This document shows positions 24,706 to 37,794 of a DNA stretch of 64,000 bases, in pieces. Where the stretch lies: positions 110,230,701 to 110,294,700 of the forward strand of contig OX104134.1 in the NCBI GenBank assembly GCA_944470555.2, in the 5' to 3' direction. Positions within the stretch are counted from its first letter, which is position 1; every line of letters starts with the position of its first letter. Source of the DNA: Heterobilharzia americana (taxonomy: Eukaryota > Platyhelminthes > Trematoda > Strigeidida > Schistosomatidae). Below the pieces are notes generated by a model. The model made no database searches and had not been told where the DNA came from. It saw nothing but the letters and a program-made list of their open reading frames with translations. The translations under genes were made by a program, and so were the position numbers.

Positions 24706-27086
24706 AGATGTTTATTTCATTTCAATCACTGCCATGTGAACTCATGACGTGTTACTACCGATTCATAGTACTCACACTAGCTACAGAGTCAATAGTTCTC
24801 ATCCCAATCGAGTCCTGCCGCTGCAAACGTTTTCATTTCACTTTCAATCGCCAACCAGTATCAATACGGTTCATGTATTATTACCTGTCATATCCTTTTT
24901 TAATCGACACAGACATATATGTTAGCAAATTACTGATCAAATCAGATTTCTAGTCTGTCGTACTTCAGCATTTCAAACATTTGAAGTCATCTAAACTAGT
25001 AATGAAGAATTCACAGTAATACTTAGAATCTTGTGCGAGTACTACATGTTCATGAACCTCAATTTGAGTAGCAAAATTTTCTGCAATTTCTAGTGACTAA
25101 AACTCTGGTTTGTCAGCAGAATGTGACGAAGTATTATTTGAAGACCTTGGATTCGTGTACCTTGAACTTCCTGCAAATGACAGTAGTGATTTAATGTAAC
25201 TGTAAATTTACAAGTAAATCGTCATCATCATTATCATCAATGCAAACAAATAAGAAACAGAATAACATTTCGGGTCGCATGTTATTAAGTTTTAAATTAC
25301 TGAACCAAAATATCACTACCGAATATTTAGGTGCTTTGTTCAAAGAACATTTGGATCACTGTGATTTCAGATTCTAGTTTGTTTTTACGGTTCATCGAAA
25401 ACTGTAGCATACAGTCCAGTGTTAATTTGCAGAAATAATTCTGTTTATCACGTTACACACAAAATGTGTGGAAGAAACAGCTACCCAAGCTTAGAAAACG
25501 TTATTCACGCAGGCTCTAAAAAACGAAATGTGGTAACAAATGAAGGGACTGTTTCGCAAGAACTGAATATTGATAATAATACTAACCCAAGTAGATTTTG
25601 AAATCTCTAGTGTAGTAAGATCAACTTGTTTCTTGACTTCCATTCCGGTTTAATCGTCTGTTTTATTGATATTATGAAGTGAGCTAACGTTTTAGGTCAT
25701 GCCTCATTTTTTGAATTTACTTGTGCCTAAATTGAATTAGATTTTTTATCTGAAGCTCAATAAGAGTTATTGAAAAAATAGAGTGAAATCAATTAAGTAA
25801 CATAAGCCAACCCCGTAGGGAGAAGTAACTAGCCTCTTCAAAAGTCTGCCGTACACTCAGACAAAGATGAGATTTTATTTAATTATGCAGTTTTATTCAT
25901 CAATAAATGAGCGAATTTGATCACATATTCTCCCATAAGAATCAATGAATTCTGTATTACAGCGTACTTACACGCTGATTTTTTATCTGTTGAGTGAAAA
26001 TTCACTGAGTACTGAAGTGTATTCTAATTTATCATGCCAAAAACAAGGGAATCGTGCTTAAATTTCACCTTGAAGAAACTACTTCTATAGTTACTCGTTA
26101 CTTCCTAAATGTACATTATATTATTCAGTCAAAGCAATTATTGATAGAACTTTTTAAAAAGATCACTTTCGATGAAAAGAAAACCCGAAGCCTAGTTTCC
26201 CACCTGTTGGAACTAATCAGCAAGTTTCCTTTTCAACCTCCAAGAAAAAGTGTTCTCTAGAACTTCAGAACTGCATTGGTTACTACCCAGTGACCACTTC
26301 TACAAAAATCTGCAAAATCTATTCATACAAGTAACTAGCTACGTTCTGAACTGCAAAACATCAAAGTCTGACTAAAGCACTCAGTGAAGCGGGTCTGAGT
26401 CTACGATAGAACACTTCGAAAAATTGAAGATACGCCTTGCTCATGAGTTTCAAAATCATGTCCAGGGTTTCGTACAGACTGACTTAGGAAATATTATACC
26501 AAATAACGGAGGACTAGATTTTTGCATCATTCAGCTCACTGGTTACATTACAAACTTGATCGATTAACTGGAATCAGTGCCTAGAGTTTAAGAGCCAAAT
26601 CGGTTACTTTACTGTGAGAAATTCATGTATATTTTGTAAATTAATTTCTTTCTTCTGTTGTTAATACCAAAGTGAAAGAAAACGTTTAATGATTTTTTAT
26701 GGGATTTCTTCATAAGTACTGCATCACATCAATGCGAAGAAAGTTCTCTTGAACACTAACCGACATAGTTGGCGACAAGTCGATGAAGATCAATCAGCAA
26801 AACGATTGTTAAGAATGGTATTAAATCATAACATGCGATTTAATTAAAAATGCATTCGGTTATTTCATGTTATGTTTATTGGATAATTGCACTGAAAGTA
26901 CAAAGATTATCTAATGGGTGACGTAGCAAACATAACATTTTGTTTATAACCATGTCTTACTCTTGACATGACAATGAATAATGAATTGTGTTCCAAATGC
27001 TATTCAATAAATAATACTATTTTACTTCGTGAATTATTCAACAAACAAATTAACGGAGAATTATATACTAAATAAAAGAAAAATTC

Positions 27087-27240
27087 GAAATGCACTCAAC
27101 AACACTGTGCACATTCGTGTAGTAGTCAATGACCCACACCTAATGTGTGAGGGCTACCTGGCTACCTGAAACCTCGATAGGTGAGGCGGTGTTCGAACTC
27201 GTGGCCCACTACCATATTGCTGAAGTTCTGCCTGAACATT
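27087..27240 (-). repeat. tRNA-derived SINE-like repeat, copy T2
   Basis: The minus strand contains GGGCCACGAGTTCGAACACC, with a clear box B (GTTCGAACAC). Downstream it shares ordered blocks with 8428-8570, and more weakly with 37795-37935. Confidence 0.5.
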
Positions 27241-27523
27241 ACTGAGCATTATCTGTATTGGATGGAAACCCGAAGACATCCTCAGTTACCAGATTTCTAA
27301 CTAAACACTGTTCCAGTATTTCCATTTAACTCTCTTTTATGAAACGACGTAACACAGCCTAGACATGGATGATATTTAAGGCTGAATGATAAGAAACACA
27401 CTGCAACATCTGATTTTAAGCTTGAAGCATTATATCGTCTATGGATATGGCATTTTAATCATACCAAATCCTGAGAGAATTAGTTGAAATATAAGTTGCT
27501 AAACAGTATTCTATAATGCATAC

Positions 27524-27640
27524 CTTTTTGAATTCTTTCACATTAATACTTGAGGCGATCGTATGTGAACGACTTGCATCCACACTGAATCCAGCAGACC
27601 TCAAGTCCTCCTTCAGTTGTTCAAAAGTCTGATTCGGATC
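27524..27640 (-). CDS. Exon 4 of the same gene, 39-codon symmetric exon
   Basis: The acceptor is TATTTATTAAAACAG|GAT and the donor AAAAAG|GTATGC. The exon is exactly 117 nt, phase 0 in and 0 out, so it could be skipped without shifting the frame. It encodes a balanced, non-repetitive segment (DPNQTFEQLKEDLRSAGFSV, then DASRSHTIASSINVKEFKK), which is unlike the rest of the protein and may be a small helical motif. It lies between introns of about 21.4 kb and 3.1 kb. I do not recognise the motif. Its short size makes it less certain than the larger exons, but the splice sites and phase agreement with exons 3 and 5 support it. Confidence 0.68.
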
Positions 27641-27819
27641 CTGTTTTAATAAATATAAGAGTAAATCAAGACTAAACAGAATCAACTAAGGAAGCATTTC
27701 TTTCATGATACAAACTTTAAAGAAGCCACAAAAGTATAAAAATGAGGATCTAGTGGAATTTTAAAATTTTTGTAGTACTACTCGGCTGAACACTGCATAA
27801 TCGATTATTTATACCAATA

Positions 27820-28560
27820 TAAAGGGTACGTCGACGACATTTTTATCATATGCAATGAAGAATCTCATTTGATCAACCTCCTGGAAACTTTCAGCACGCA
27901 TAGAATTCACTCTTGATTGTCAAAAAATTCGATGTTCCCATTATTGGATGTGCTACTCACATGAAGATCAGATAATTTTATTTAGAGATTACTGTAGACA
28001 AGATCAACATGGACTGGATAGTTCATCCACTCACCGATTACGTCCCTCTCATTAGTAAACAGAACCTTATACGTTCCTTACGGTCAAGGGATTGGAAAAT
28101 GTGATCTGAAGGTAAACTAGATGCTGAACTATGGTTTGTAATTAGCATCCAACTAGAAAAAGTTTTTCTAGCTAGATTTTTATTCTCTGACATGAAAGCA
28201 AAAGTACAACTACAAACAGTGTCAACCGTGTCAAAAAAACTCTTTACATAAACCGGAATTCAAAGGCGACATCGCAGATGAAATACTAGAGAGCTCCCTT
28301 TGAAGATTTTTGAGGAAGACATTTCACGCAGCTAACCTGAGAATCACATTTTCTAACAGACAATTAATCTATATGTGCGTTAAAGACCGAATATCTCTTT
28401 AGGCCACCTCTATATGAATTCATCATTTTACTCGTTCCTGTGGCGTAGCGTACTTCAGCTGTACACGCTGACAAACCCGTAAACGTATTTCGGAACACTA
28501 TTCAGACTAACAGTTGAGTGGAGACAAAAAAATGTCAACAGTTCTACACTTGAAAATCTT
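27820..28560 (+). mobile_element. Penelope-like element fragment: reverse transcriptase YVDD box and GIY-YIG remnant
   Basis: The plus strand at 27823 reads GYVDDIFIICNEESHLINLL followed by ETFSTHRIH, the layout of the Penelope-like RT catalytic box and the region after it. Further on, in changing frames, come HPLTDYVPLISKQNLIRSL, then LRKTFHAANLRITFSNRQL at about 28300-28370, then RSCGVAYFSCTR and RKRISEHYSD near 28430-28510. These correspond to the linker and the GIY-YIG nuclease start (CG.AYIG.T...L..RI.EH) of this class, with the second Tyr-Ile-Gly block decayed (YFSCT). Many stops and frame changes make it dead. Motif assignment is from family knowledge. Confidence 0.72.
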
Positions 28561-29191
28561 GTCGTCTCCAAACATCTGATCGCTTTCAGTGGTTTCTTCA
28601 AGGCACTTTACAGAATGCTTCCTCATAATTCAAAAGGCATTTGTCTGCGTCACCAATGCACAAACTTAAACCTATCCCTTGTGTTCAAAGATATTACTTG
28701 CACCGACTGGCATTGTTATGATCGAAGTAGCAAGTTTCTGATCGCTTGGGAAACTTTCTATTCTAGTTTGGAATATTATGATAATCACGTGACCCTGGTG
28801 ATCAATAGTGTACTGTCATTTGCTTCCAGTAAATTTAAACACTATTGTACAGCCTTATTAAGTGGAGTCATTGAGAAGGGAATTTTCTTTGCTGTTACAT
28901 TTTTGCTTTGTTAATTAGAACGGAAAATTTCCAATCGTCGATAAACATATTTATTTAAAACTAAGACAACACATTAACTTTAGCAATATGAAAATTCTAT
29001 ATGTATGAAAAGTTTGAAAGGGGTAGGAAGACGTAGTGAAAAATGGCATGCATTACAGTTCACTTACGTTATTGTGAAAACATTAATTGGAAACCCAATA
29101 AGAAATGAATACTAGTAGTGAACCTACACATTCAATAGAATATGCTAGTATGTAATACCGTATTAAGGCAGGGAAGAAAGTGAAAATGATG

Positions 29192-29348
29192 AGTAGTGGC
29201 TAGCAGTGGAATGCGGAACGTGCGTTTCGTCCTATTTTGGACTTGTCAGCTCAGTATGGGTGCTTCCCAATGAATGATGTTATTCTTACTAGGATTCGAA
29301 TCAAGGACTAATCGCTCCAAATGTCAGACATGAATCCACCAAGCTAAG
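29192..29348 (-). repeat. Smα-like tRNA-derived SINE with broken hammerhead core, copy S-B
   Basis: Minus-strand order: a box B-like TTGATTCGAATCC, a spacer, then the hammerhead-like region (29217-29257). The core reads CTGACAA, where the consensus is CUGANGA, so one essential G is lost; stem II (GTCC/GGAC) and GAAAC are intact. The 3' end is the conserved TTCCACTGCTAGCCAC block shared with S-A, S-C and S-D. Probably inactive as a ribozyme. Confidence 0.7.
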
Positions 29349-30858
29349 GAGTCACAGTAATCACTCATTGTACCACGGTGATAGTATATTGTCTGGTGTT
29401 GTGGCTTGTGAATCTCCATCGCTGATATCAAATTTGGAAATACCGGCAATATTAAGGCATCCACATAGCAGCCGATATGCCAGTACTGGCTTATCTGTTC
29501 GGTCCAAACAACATCAGAGGACGAAAGTAGTCTAAATGATACTGGACGGAAAATAATGTAAAGAACTCGTTGGCAAAGTAACAGTGAATTAAATTGCTGT
29601 GAAGAAAAATTTGGAGTATCCATAACGTTCTTTTACACACTAGGTATCGGTTTGCAGATCCAAGCTACTCAGGGCTGTAAAATTACAAGCAGCTTTGTAT
29701 TCCGTTGTCTATTAACTACTGGTTAGTTAAAATAAGTTATAATTTGACAAGTGAATATTTTTCAAGCTAAAATAAAGAATAATAGATTAGAACCGGGTCA
29801 AGTTTTCGAGTAATATAGTTCATCCGCTACTATGTATTCTAGTTTAAAGATGCTAGAAATTTTTAAAAAAATTTTATGAACATATAAAACAACCTATACA
29901 AGTGAATTCTGTACATTGTAAAACACCTTGTAAAAACCAAATTTGCCTGAGGTGACGTATGACTTTCAGACAGTCACATTTGAATTTCAAAATGTGTAAT
30001 GCTCGAATAAATTGAAGGTAATACGAGTTAGACAAGACAAATATGTCACAATGACTTGTATTATCACTAAAAGATCATAATCAACAGTACTAATTCATTT
30101 GAATTCATATCATTCAGACGACTGAATAACAGTGCTTGTCTCTTCTGTGTCCTAATATTTTTAGAGGATTAATTTAAAATGCTGGAATAAGTTTTTAAGA
30201 AGCTAAAATTTTGAGATAGAAGAGAATAGTTTGCAATGATCATTTCGGTGGCATTGTATTGTCCGAGCTAGGTGAATAAGTCGTGAAGCATGCTTTTTCG
30301 TTCTAAGCTAAAATTAGCTCTAGGCTATATGGATTTGTTGAGGTTGAGGGGCAAAAGGTGGATTCTATTCATCCGACTACTGACTAACTGGTAATTACTG
30401 TCACAAATAATCTTTGGTATTGAGCAATCTATTAACTGGATATACTCTATCCTTACTACTGAAATCTTTTCCTTTCATCCAAACAAAGGAAAGAAAAGTT
30501 TTCCAGTCAGTTGATCTCTTTTTTAAAAGAAGCGTTAATAACGTACGAGTGTGTCTTTTCAGCCATTTGTCAAATGTAGGAGCTGACTTGAATGCGGTTA
30601 GAAATTATTACGGCATTTAATGAAACTTCGATGTGTAAATGCGTAGGCAAAGACAGTAGCACAGTACTTCCTACTTTTCGATTGCATTTATAGTGTTGGT
30701 TTGTGGTATAGTGGAAATAAAACAGATTAACGGTGGAAACATACACCACTAATTCTTCCTTGAGAGGAGATTATGCAATAAATTAAAGGGAATATAATCA
30801 CCATCATTACCAAGAATATAGCCAAATAAAATTTAAAATTGAAATGAACTTTGATCTT

Positions 30859-30990
30859 TATGTGGCTAACAGTGGAATCCAGGACGTGCGTTTCACCCTT
30901 CTGAGACTCTTCAGCCGGATGTACCCGCATATCATTGAGTGATGTTGTTCTCACAAAGACTCAGGTAACATCGACGCAGGAGTTCATATG
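30859..30990 (-). repeat. Smα-like SINE fragment with complete hammerhead core positions, copy S-C
   Basis: It shares the 3' block (TTCCACTGTTAGCCAC) and the region before it with the other Smα-like copies. The embedded hammerhead is listed separately. The tRNA-like head is decayed. It is antisense to plus-strand annotation and in the sense direction of the host gene transcript. Confidence 0.65.
30877..30920 (-). ncRNA. Hammerhead ribozyme-like motif (candidate, possibly weakened)
   Basis: On the minus strand the 44 nt fold in hammerhead order: stem I strand ATCCGG, core CTGAAGA (fits CUGANGA), stem II GTCT...GGGT, core GAAA, short stem III (ACG, 2-nt loop, CGT), cleavage site GTC, then stem I strand CTGGAT. 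Stem I pairs fully if one G·U is allowed. Stem II is weak (mostly G·U), and its first pair is G·U rather than the usual G-C. Smα repeats of schistosomes are known to encode active hammerheads with a very short stem III. Activity here is uncertain. Confidence 0.6.
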
Positions 30991-33900
30991 CCAATAAAAA
31001 CCGATCATATTGGTCTAGTCAACGACGCGATGATACAACCAAAATCATATGAAATGAATTTTTCAAATTTCCATCTAAGTGAAGTTATAAAGGGTCAGTT
31101 TCCCGCCTACAAATTATTTCCTACAATTCTGTCCATGAAGTATTTTTGACTTGTTTGGTATCGGTTATCTTTACTAGCTAAGGAGTCTCATTAGGAGGAA
31201 ATAATGGCATTTAGATCGTCTCTAGTAATTGGTGCTTCAGTTTTAAACCCACCGTTGGAATTAAGAAACCATCGGATGTTACAAAGATATTATCTTAACG
31301 CATATGAAGTTAAAGACTACTTTTGCCTCATGCATCTTAGTTACAGCACACTATTTACATTTCAGTATATTCCCCTTATCATTGACGGTTAATTTGTTTG
31401 TATTCATTAAGCAAATATTATATGCAGTTAGATACAAACCTGCTGTTTATTGAAAAGTATACTTCATCTCTATCTCTTTTAAGCTGTTTATTTATCCAAA
31501 CAGTATTAAACCATTAGTTTGGCTTTCCATGTAAATTTATTCCGGAAATAGTAATAATAGATGACCAATTTGGAAAGACAGACAGTATTACTGCTTACTG
31601 TCTTCGCTGATTTCGGTTATCTTATGGAAGTTATTTGTGATTACGTCTAGAATGAGATCAGGAGATGTTGGTCTTTGTCACAATATGTCTACAGTCTGCT
31701 CGTTTTGCCAGTTATCTGGTTGATGTCAATATTGAAAAAAAATAATTTGCTAAAAACAGATTGGAACGTCTTGATATTTTATCAATTGTACAAATAAACT
31801 TTAAAGCATGGAAATAACTTAATATTATGCCTAGTCGTTATTTGCGTCAACTTTGGGATTACGATTGCACCACATGTTTCGGTCATTCAGTTGACGAATC
31901 CAAAAGATATTTTGTGAATTAATTCACTCTTGCTTTTCTCATATGCATCGCTTGCTTGCTCGCATTCAATTATTCAGGAAACAGAAGTATTTATCAAGGT
32001 GGATAACGACATAAAACAAGCCAGTGCAATTACTTTATCACTTTATGGCAGTGTTAATGGAACGCGTGTTGATTCAATGTTTCATTCATGCCAGTAAAAA
32101 TTGGACCGACTATGACTGTGTCATAATATGGGTATTTACAAAAACTACCTAATCAGTTTTAGCAGCATATAAGATTCACTTTATTGGGTTTGAAAATTAA
32201 GAAATAAGGGCATGCGCAATGAAATACGGTTCAAATTTGTAGTTTTTAAAAACCTCTTCATGTCAAAAGTAAAAACTTTTTCATTGCACTTAAAGGAGAG
32301 ATCAACCCTTCAATGTAAAATCCGTATTTAGTACTATTTGAATTTCCTCACCTTGAAATACCTTTAGCAATGCTTAGCAGTTCCTTTGATTGAAGTACGT
32401 CAGGGCTTAAAAATGATCTCGTCAAATATCATAGTCTGATAACCCTGGTGAATTATCCCCACTTTATAACGAGTACCGTATGTTTTTTGCACTATATGTC
32501 GAATAACGGTTTTCTTTTGTCTTGCTCACAAGCTTCCTTGTATAATGAATAAAACCTAGTACTTCAACCACTTCCTAGCTCTTGCCAATAATAAGCAATG
32601 AAATCTAAGCTGATATGTACATGAAATGGAGGACAGTAGTGTGTGAATCTACGTGGGCTTAAATATCTCGGTGATATTTTATTGTGAGGCAAGCAACAAC
32701 ACAAATACAGATGCCTAGACAAAAATATACGGACCGTATCACAGACAATAATCCCCAACAGCATTTACATAATAATTGCTACATTAACATGAAAAAGAAG
32801 TAATAATGTCACTTGAATAGCCTTGGGTATTAAAAAAATACTAAAAATGTCATAAGAAAAGAGATAAACCAAATCTCATCTCATTACTATTTTCCTACTC
32901 CACCAATTATTATGATAATAGGCAACATAAATTGCATTTATTAAGGATATTACTCTTATATTATTGTTTTTGAAAATTATGTTCGCAGTACGGGAACGGA
33001 AAAGCGGAAGTTAGATCTGAATAATAACAATAGGGAGAAATTCCAAAGGTTTCTTTTCTGTTTATCTAAATGCAAAAATACTTTTGCTGATCTAGGGTTA
33101 ACTATATCTAAGAGAAAACAACAATTACTGTTGATATCCAACTGGCTACAAAGCTGACTGTTTAGTGCCTGTACCAGAAGAGCTACAATAACGAGCATTT
33201 ACATCTTCATAGGATTTCATTACTGAATATTTTAACTGTGAGTTACATGTCAATAAGTTTAACCTTGACGCAAAAACTGATTACCATTGGTTACGACTGC
33301 TGAATGAACAATACTTTCTACGTTCCAAGTATGCTTTGGTGTTAAGTACCAGTTAGCAAGAAAGTTAGATAAGGTAAGAGTTTCTGTTAAGTGTCTTTGA
33401 TCTCTAATTTTCAGATCCACTGTTGCTTACTTTTGCTTGATTTGTAAAACTAACTGACAAAAATTGGAATGAATTGAAAATTCAAGTTAAGCGGAACTCC
33501 CTAAATGCAATTTTACCGAATGTTAAACTCAACCCACTTTTGAAGATAGTATTCATCAAAGACTGATATTATTTGCGGAGCCAATCAATTTACCTCTACA
33601 AACCTCCAAACTCAATCCGCTTGCTTCACTTTTAATCAACCGGAATCGATTGAATAGAGGAAATGAGCGATTATTACTTTTCAAGGTGATATTTACCACT
33701 GACTAAAATTAATCGAAGAACCGTTGGAAAGCTGAGAGCACTGGACAGCTTTTTCATCCTAGAGTGGGACTCCTCAGAAATCTTTGATCATTGAATCAAT
33801 ACCCAAAAGATGTTACAGGAATGACTCATCACATAATGGAGATATGTGAAAATTTTTAGTACCACTAGTGAAAAATGGTTGGACTATATAAAGAAAGTTC

Positions 33901-35604
33901 GAAAGTCCTATGCTTGATATGAATATGAGCAATAAGTTATGCTCAAAACAACATCCTGTAAATTATACGGAGTTGCGTTTTATAATTTAACTACCATGAA
34001 GGTATTCCATGGTAAGTCACTGAGTGGTGAATCACTCAGATTATCCCATAGTTCAAACTTCCATTTTCATTGACAGGTTGACTGATAAACAACTTCCTGT
34101 GTGGTTTATAGCTATGCCATCAAACAAGTAGATTTACCTGTACAGAAAACACCCTTAATTATTCAAGTGCGATGAATACTAAATATAATAGTCTTTTCAC
34201 GGTGATCAACACTTGAAAAACAAAGTAAAAATTTCACAGCTGCACACTTCAGCAGATAAGCATCCAGTTTGACTTTACATTAAACTTCTTCAATCAAAAT
34301 ATTTCTTATACGAAAGTAACATTATGCGGTTAACTGATTTTATCCGCTTTTCTAGTCGAAAAACTGATGATCACCCATATGCTCATTGAACACGTACAAA
34401 TCTCATTCAGATATGCAACTATGTAAGAAAAGCTTAAAGTTTGAAACCTTACTACCTTGAAATCAGAGCAAGCCAGAGCCTTGATTGAGTGTTTTTTGTA
34501 CTTATTCGCAAGACGCTTCAAATATTCTTGCGTAATGCTGAAGAACAAGGAAATTGTCAGTCCTACTGGATAATTCATCAAACAAAAATCAGCTATCACA
34601 TTACCTAACTAACAGTCTGTACTGACAGACACTATAGCTTTCAAAAGGAATTATTCTTGAAGCTGATACTACCGTTTATGTCACCATTTTTATATCTTAG
34701 AACACCTATGTCCTTACTGATATTTTCATCACAGCGTATGTTTTAACTAGCGAACATTCCAATATCATTCCGAGAATCGTAATCATTTCCGGTTCATAAA
34801 AGAATGAGAAGGCGTTTCATCCATAAAACTTCAATTCCAGTAATCAAAATGTATGCGGTTTAATTGATACAGTCAGGATTTCGTGGTTGCAGTTTGATCG
34901 GTTAATGTTCATCATCCAATTACAACTGAGACATTCCATGTAATTGAGCGATTTGGTTTATGTGTCAGAAATCTAACAGATGATCTGATCTCTAAGGTTT
35001 GTTTTTACGAGAGATAAGTCTATGACATCTTAGTAATATATGGCAATTCTGAAGATGTGATTAGTCTAATAAAAGACTCAACACTATAGAAAGTCATCAC
35101 CTCAGCATACGAGAAAGAAAATAAGAATCATCTAACATTGTTTGATATACTTTTAAATCGATGAGATGATAGTTCTATAAGACAGTCAATCTTAACACAA
35201 GCAACATGGACACGAACAGAAACTAAGTTTTCAGTTTTCCTTCAACTCAATTCAAGTGACTTCCAGTCAGATGTTTATTAAATTGAGTCCATTATATCTG
35301 CACGTCGACTACAATGGATGAGGATACCAGATTACTGATTACGCTGATAGGCAACGGATATCCGTTAGAGGGCATAAATTGTTGTAGAAGTCAGTTAGTA
35401 TCAAACCTCATCCTGTACTCAGTCTCTAAGACAAGTGTTCATATCACTCTACCATACAGAAGGAGTCAAATGATAACATTTTGAGATGTCAGTTATGATC
35501 TGCCATTAGTATATCACATTAAACAGTCATTCTTATCGTATTATCAATTACGGTAGGATACAAGCAATAACACTGAAACTATACCCGTTGCACAAGAAGT
35601 GGAT

Positions 35605-35775
35605 ATCGTGGCTCGGTGGATAACGCTCTTGCGTTTGAAGCACTCGGTCCCGAGTTCGAATCCCGATGAAAACAAGTTAATTCACTTGGAGGCAGGTACA
35701 TCCAGCTGACGAGTTCCAAATAGGACAAAATGCCCATCCTGAACTCCACTGCTAGCCACTACCCGTCATTACAGT
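35605..35775 (+). repeat. Smα-like tRNA-derived SINE, copy S-A
   Basis: The plus strand has a box A-like tract (GTGGCTCGGTGGATAACG) and a perfect box B (GAGTTCGAATCCC at 35651-35663), followed by the hammerhead region (35699-35752) and the 3' block (TCCACTGCTAGCCAC). The first core is intact in consensus terms (CTGACGA), but the second core is AAAA instead of GAAA, and stem I is mismatched. Probably no ribozyme activity. Not a tRNA gene, because there is no matching acceptor stem. Confidence 0.8.
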
Positions 35776-35926
35776 AGTCAGTTTCATCGCTGATGAAGAA
35801 TAAAACAAAAACCTAACCACATTCTTCTTAGTTTGTCAGTTTACATGCATCAAAATGCACACAGAGGCAGGAATAGTTGAACCGTGCAGTGGAGGTAGAG
35901 GAACGGGTACCCAAATAGTTCTAAGA

Positions 35927-36057
35927 GAGTAACTTTAAAGGTCACCCTAACAACAGCTGAGATAATCAACTGCAATTCTGTATTTTATAAAAAAGCTGTA
36001 ATACCCAAATCTGATTGGTTATTTCAGTAGTTGTTAGAGTGGTTTTTAAAGCCATTC
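35927..36057. mobile_element. MITE-like foldback element, copy M2
   Basis: The left end gagtaactttaaaggtcacc plus ctaacaacagctgagataat is mirrored at the right end by ttatttcagtagttgttaga plus gtggtttttaaagccattc. The two ends pair over about 40 bp with some mismatches. No coding capacity, length about 131 bp. Confidence 0.75.
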
Positions 36058-36123
36058 ACAAAAACAGCAAAAATGTGAAGCTTGAGTGAGTTTTATACAC
36101 ACCAAAGTCTTCATAGGTCATCA

Positions 36124-36222
36124 ACTGGGTTTCTATGCTTCGGAAAGATAGGTATTTTTGGTATAAGATCCTGAAACCCAGTTGGCTATTTTGGTAGTTG
36201 CTAGTTCGTTTTTGGAGACTCG
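36124..36222. repeat. Hairpin and partial foldback-element copy
   Basis: The arms aactgggtttc (36125-36135) and gaaacccagtt (36173-36183) form a perfect 11-bp inverted repeat. The right part (ttggctattttggtagttgc and following) resembles the right end of the MITE family, so this may be a rearranged copy. Confidence 0.45.
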
Positions 36223-36381
36223 TGGAAACTCTGGTGAGTGCAGCAGGAGACAATCTTCTTCATCTGCAGACGCATTTTAAAATGAGTCATAGAATCAAAG
36301 TTGAAACCATTCAAAATTGTATACATAAGCAGTCAAACGTGCGTAGTGAGCTTCAGGAAAATCATAGTCATACGCAAACTG

Positions 36382-36522
36382 GAGTGACTTCAAAGGCGAC
36401 CTAACAACTGCTAAAATAATTGATTACGTTTCTTTATTTTATAATAAAACTTAACTCTCACCAAAACACCATGACCTGATTGCTTTATTCAGAAGTTGGT
36501 AGGATGGCTTTTAAAGTCACTC
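36382..36522. mobile_element. MITE-like foldback element, copy M3
   Basis: The best-preserved copy, about 141 bp. The left terminus gagtgacttcaaaggcgacc and right terminus ggatggcttttaaagtcact (plus c) are inverted. The inner arms ctaacaactgctaaaataat and attcagaagttggtag also pair. No coding capacity. Confidence 0.8.
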
Positions 36523-37794
36523 AGGATTCAACCATAAAGTTTGATGTATAGTGTATTGACTCTACATTATACATCTTGGAAGTTCTGGTTTACTGACTAG
36601 TTGCACTATCACAGTTATTTGCTTAGGGTCAGATGCATACAGTAACCTAGCTGACAATATAATGGAAAATCGATAAAACCTTAGAAAGTTATCTGTGCAT
36701 GACAGAAACCACAAAAAAGACTATGTTGATGGTATCATTCATAGTTTTCTTGAAGAAAAACTGCTGTTGTAATCTTTTTGCTAAACCAGGCTATTTTCCA
36801 ATTTCACCAATTCGCTTTATTTAATCGAAAAAAGTTAATGTTTCCTTACCTTAACTCTTTTAATGATTGAAAAAAGTAAACAGCGGCTATTATTTTAATC
36901 GAAATAGATATGAACCATAAAAGGTGAAAAATCAATCCAGTTTTCTTTTTTCTTTCGTCTCCAAAAGATAAATAGTAAGTGCCTTTGTGACTTACACATA
37001 CACTTTATTCTTTTTCCTAACTTCCTTTTCTTCAAAATAACAACAATGAATAGGTATTCATTTTATTTCAGTATCGATTTTCCTACTGATATAAATTTCC
37101 TTTCAAATCTGTTTGACTGCGGATAGGCTCAGGAAACGATCATTCTCTTTTGCGTAGTAAAATGAATTTTATTGCCTATACCTTTCCACTCAGATATCTG
37201 ACTAGGGTTAACAGTACGAATATGATTACATATTGAAGTTATCATACAAGTTTTGCCGTATGTTTGCTATTGCATGGATTCGTTTATGAAAGGTATTTAA
37301 AAAGAAATAGTCCCGACATAAGTGGGAGAATATTTCAGCAGGATAGTTCTTTTGTGGTTCTAAAAGTACAGTAATAACTGAAAGGATTATTCACTTCAGC
37401 AAGCAGGAATTTTCCCTCTGATACCCCGCTGCTTATGTCTTTTACTGTGGCTAAGTGATTTCAGGTTGAACAGATGAACCAATTAAAAGCACTTAAATCC
37501 AACTGGCTAGTTTCCCTTGAAATTAACAGACTAGTCAGTTTCAATATAAATTTCTTGAGCTTCAATCACGTTTGAAAATACAGTGTTATTATTGAGTATC
37601 CATTGTAGAGATGGTTTCCTGTCAATCTAGTTTTTCAATGAAGTCTGTGAGAGTAATGAAGTCGCGTCCACGTTTCGCGTACGCTTAAAAGACACCAGTT
37701 AAACGTTCATTGGTCGAGGTTATTTAGAGTAGGTTCAACTACTTTCATATATTATAAAGTACGAAACACATGATTTCGTTGAAAAGTAGGAGTC

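Larger units (their letters stand above)
24445..27523. other. Intron 4, with SINE-like repeats; no exon seen
   Basis: It contains a tRNA-like minus-strand stretch near 24622-24705 and a SINE-like repeat at 27087-27240. The plus-strand frame at 26054-26260 has no splice support. The rest is unannotated. Confidence 0.5.

Noticed and set aside
26054..26530. Penelope-like N-terminal part upstream of 27820
   Set aside because: I could not match any conserved block, and exon 4 lies between it and the Penelope-like fragment.
28615..28914. 99-codon plus-strand frame as a gene
   Set aside because: No start, splice or domain support; it follows the Penelope-like relic and looks like chance openness.
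35605..35680. True tRNA gene
   Set aside because: Box A and box B are good, but there is no matching acceptor stem, and the sequence continues into the Smα SINE body.
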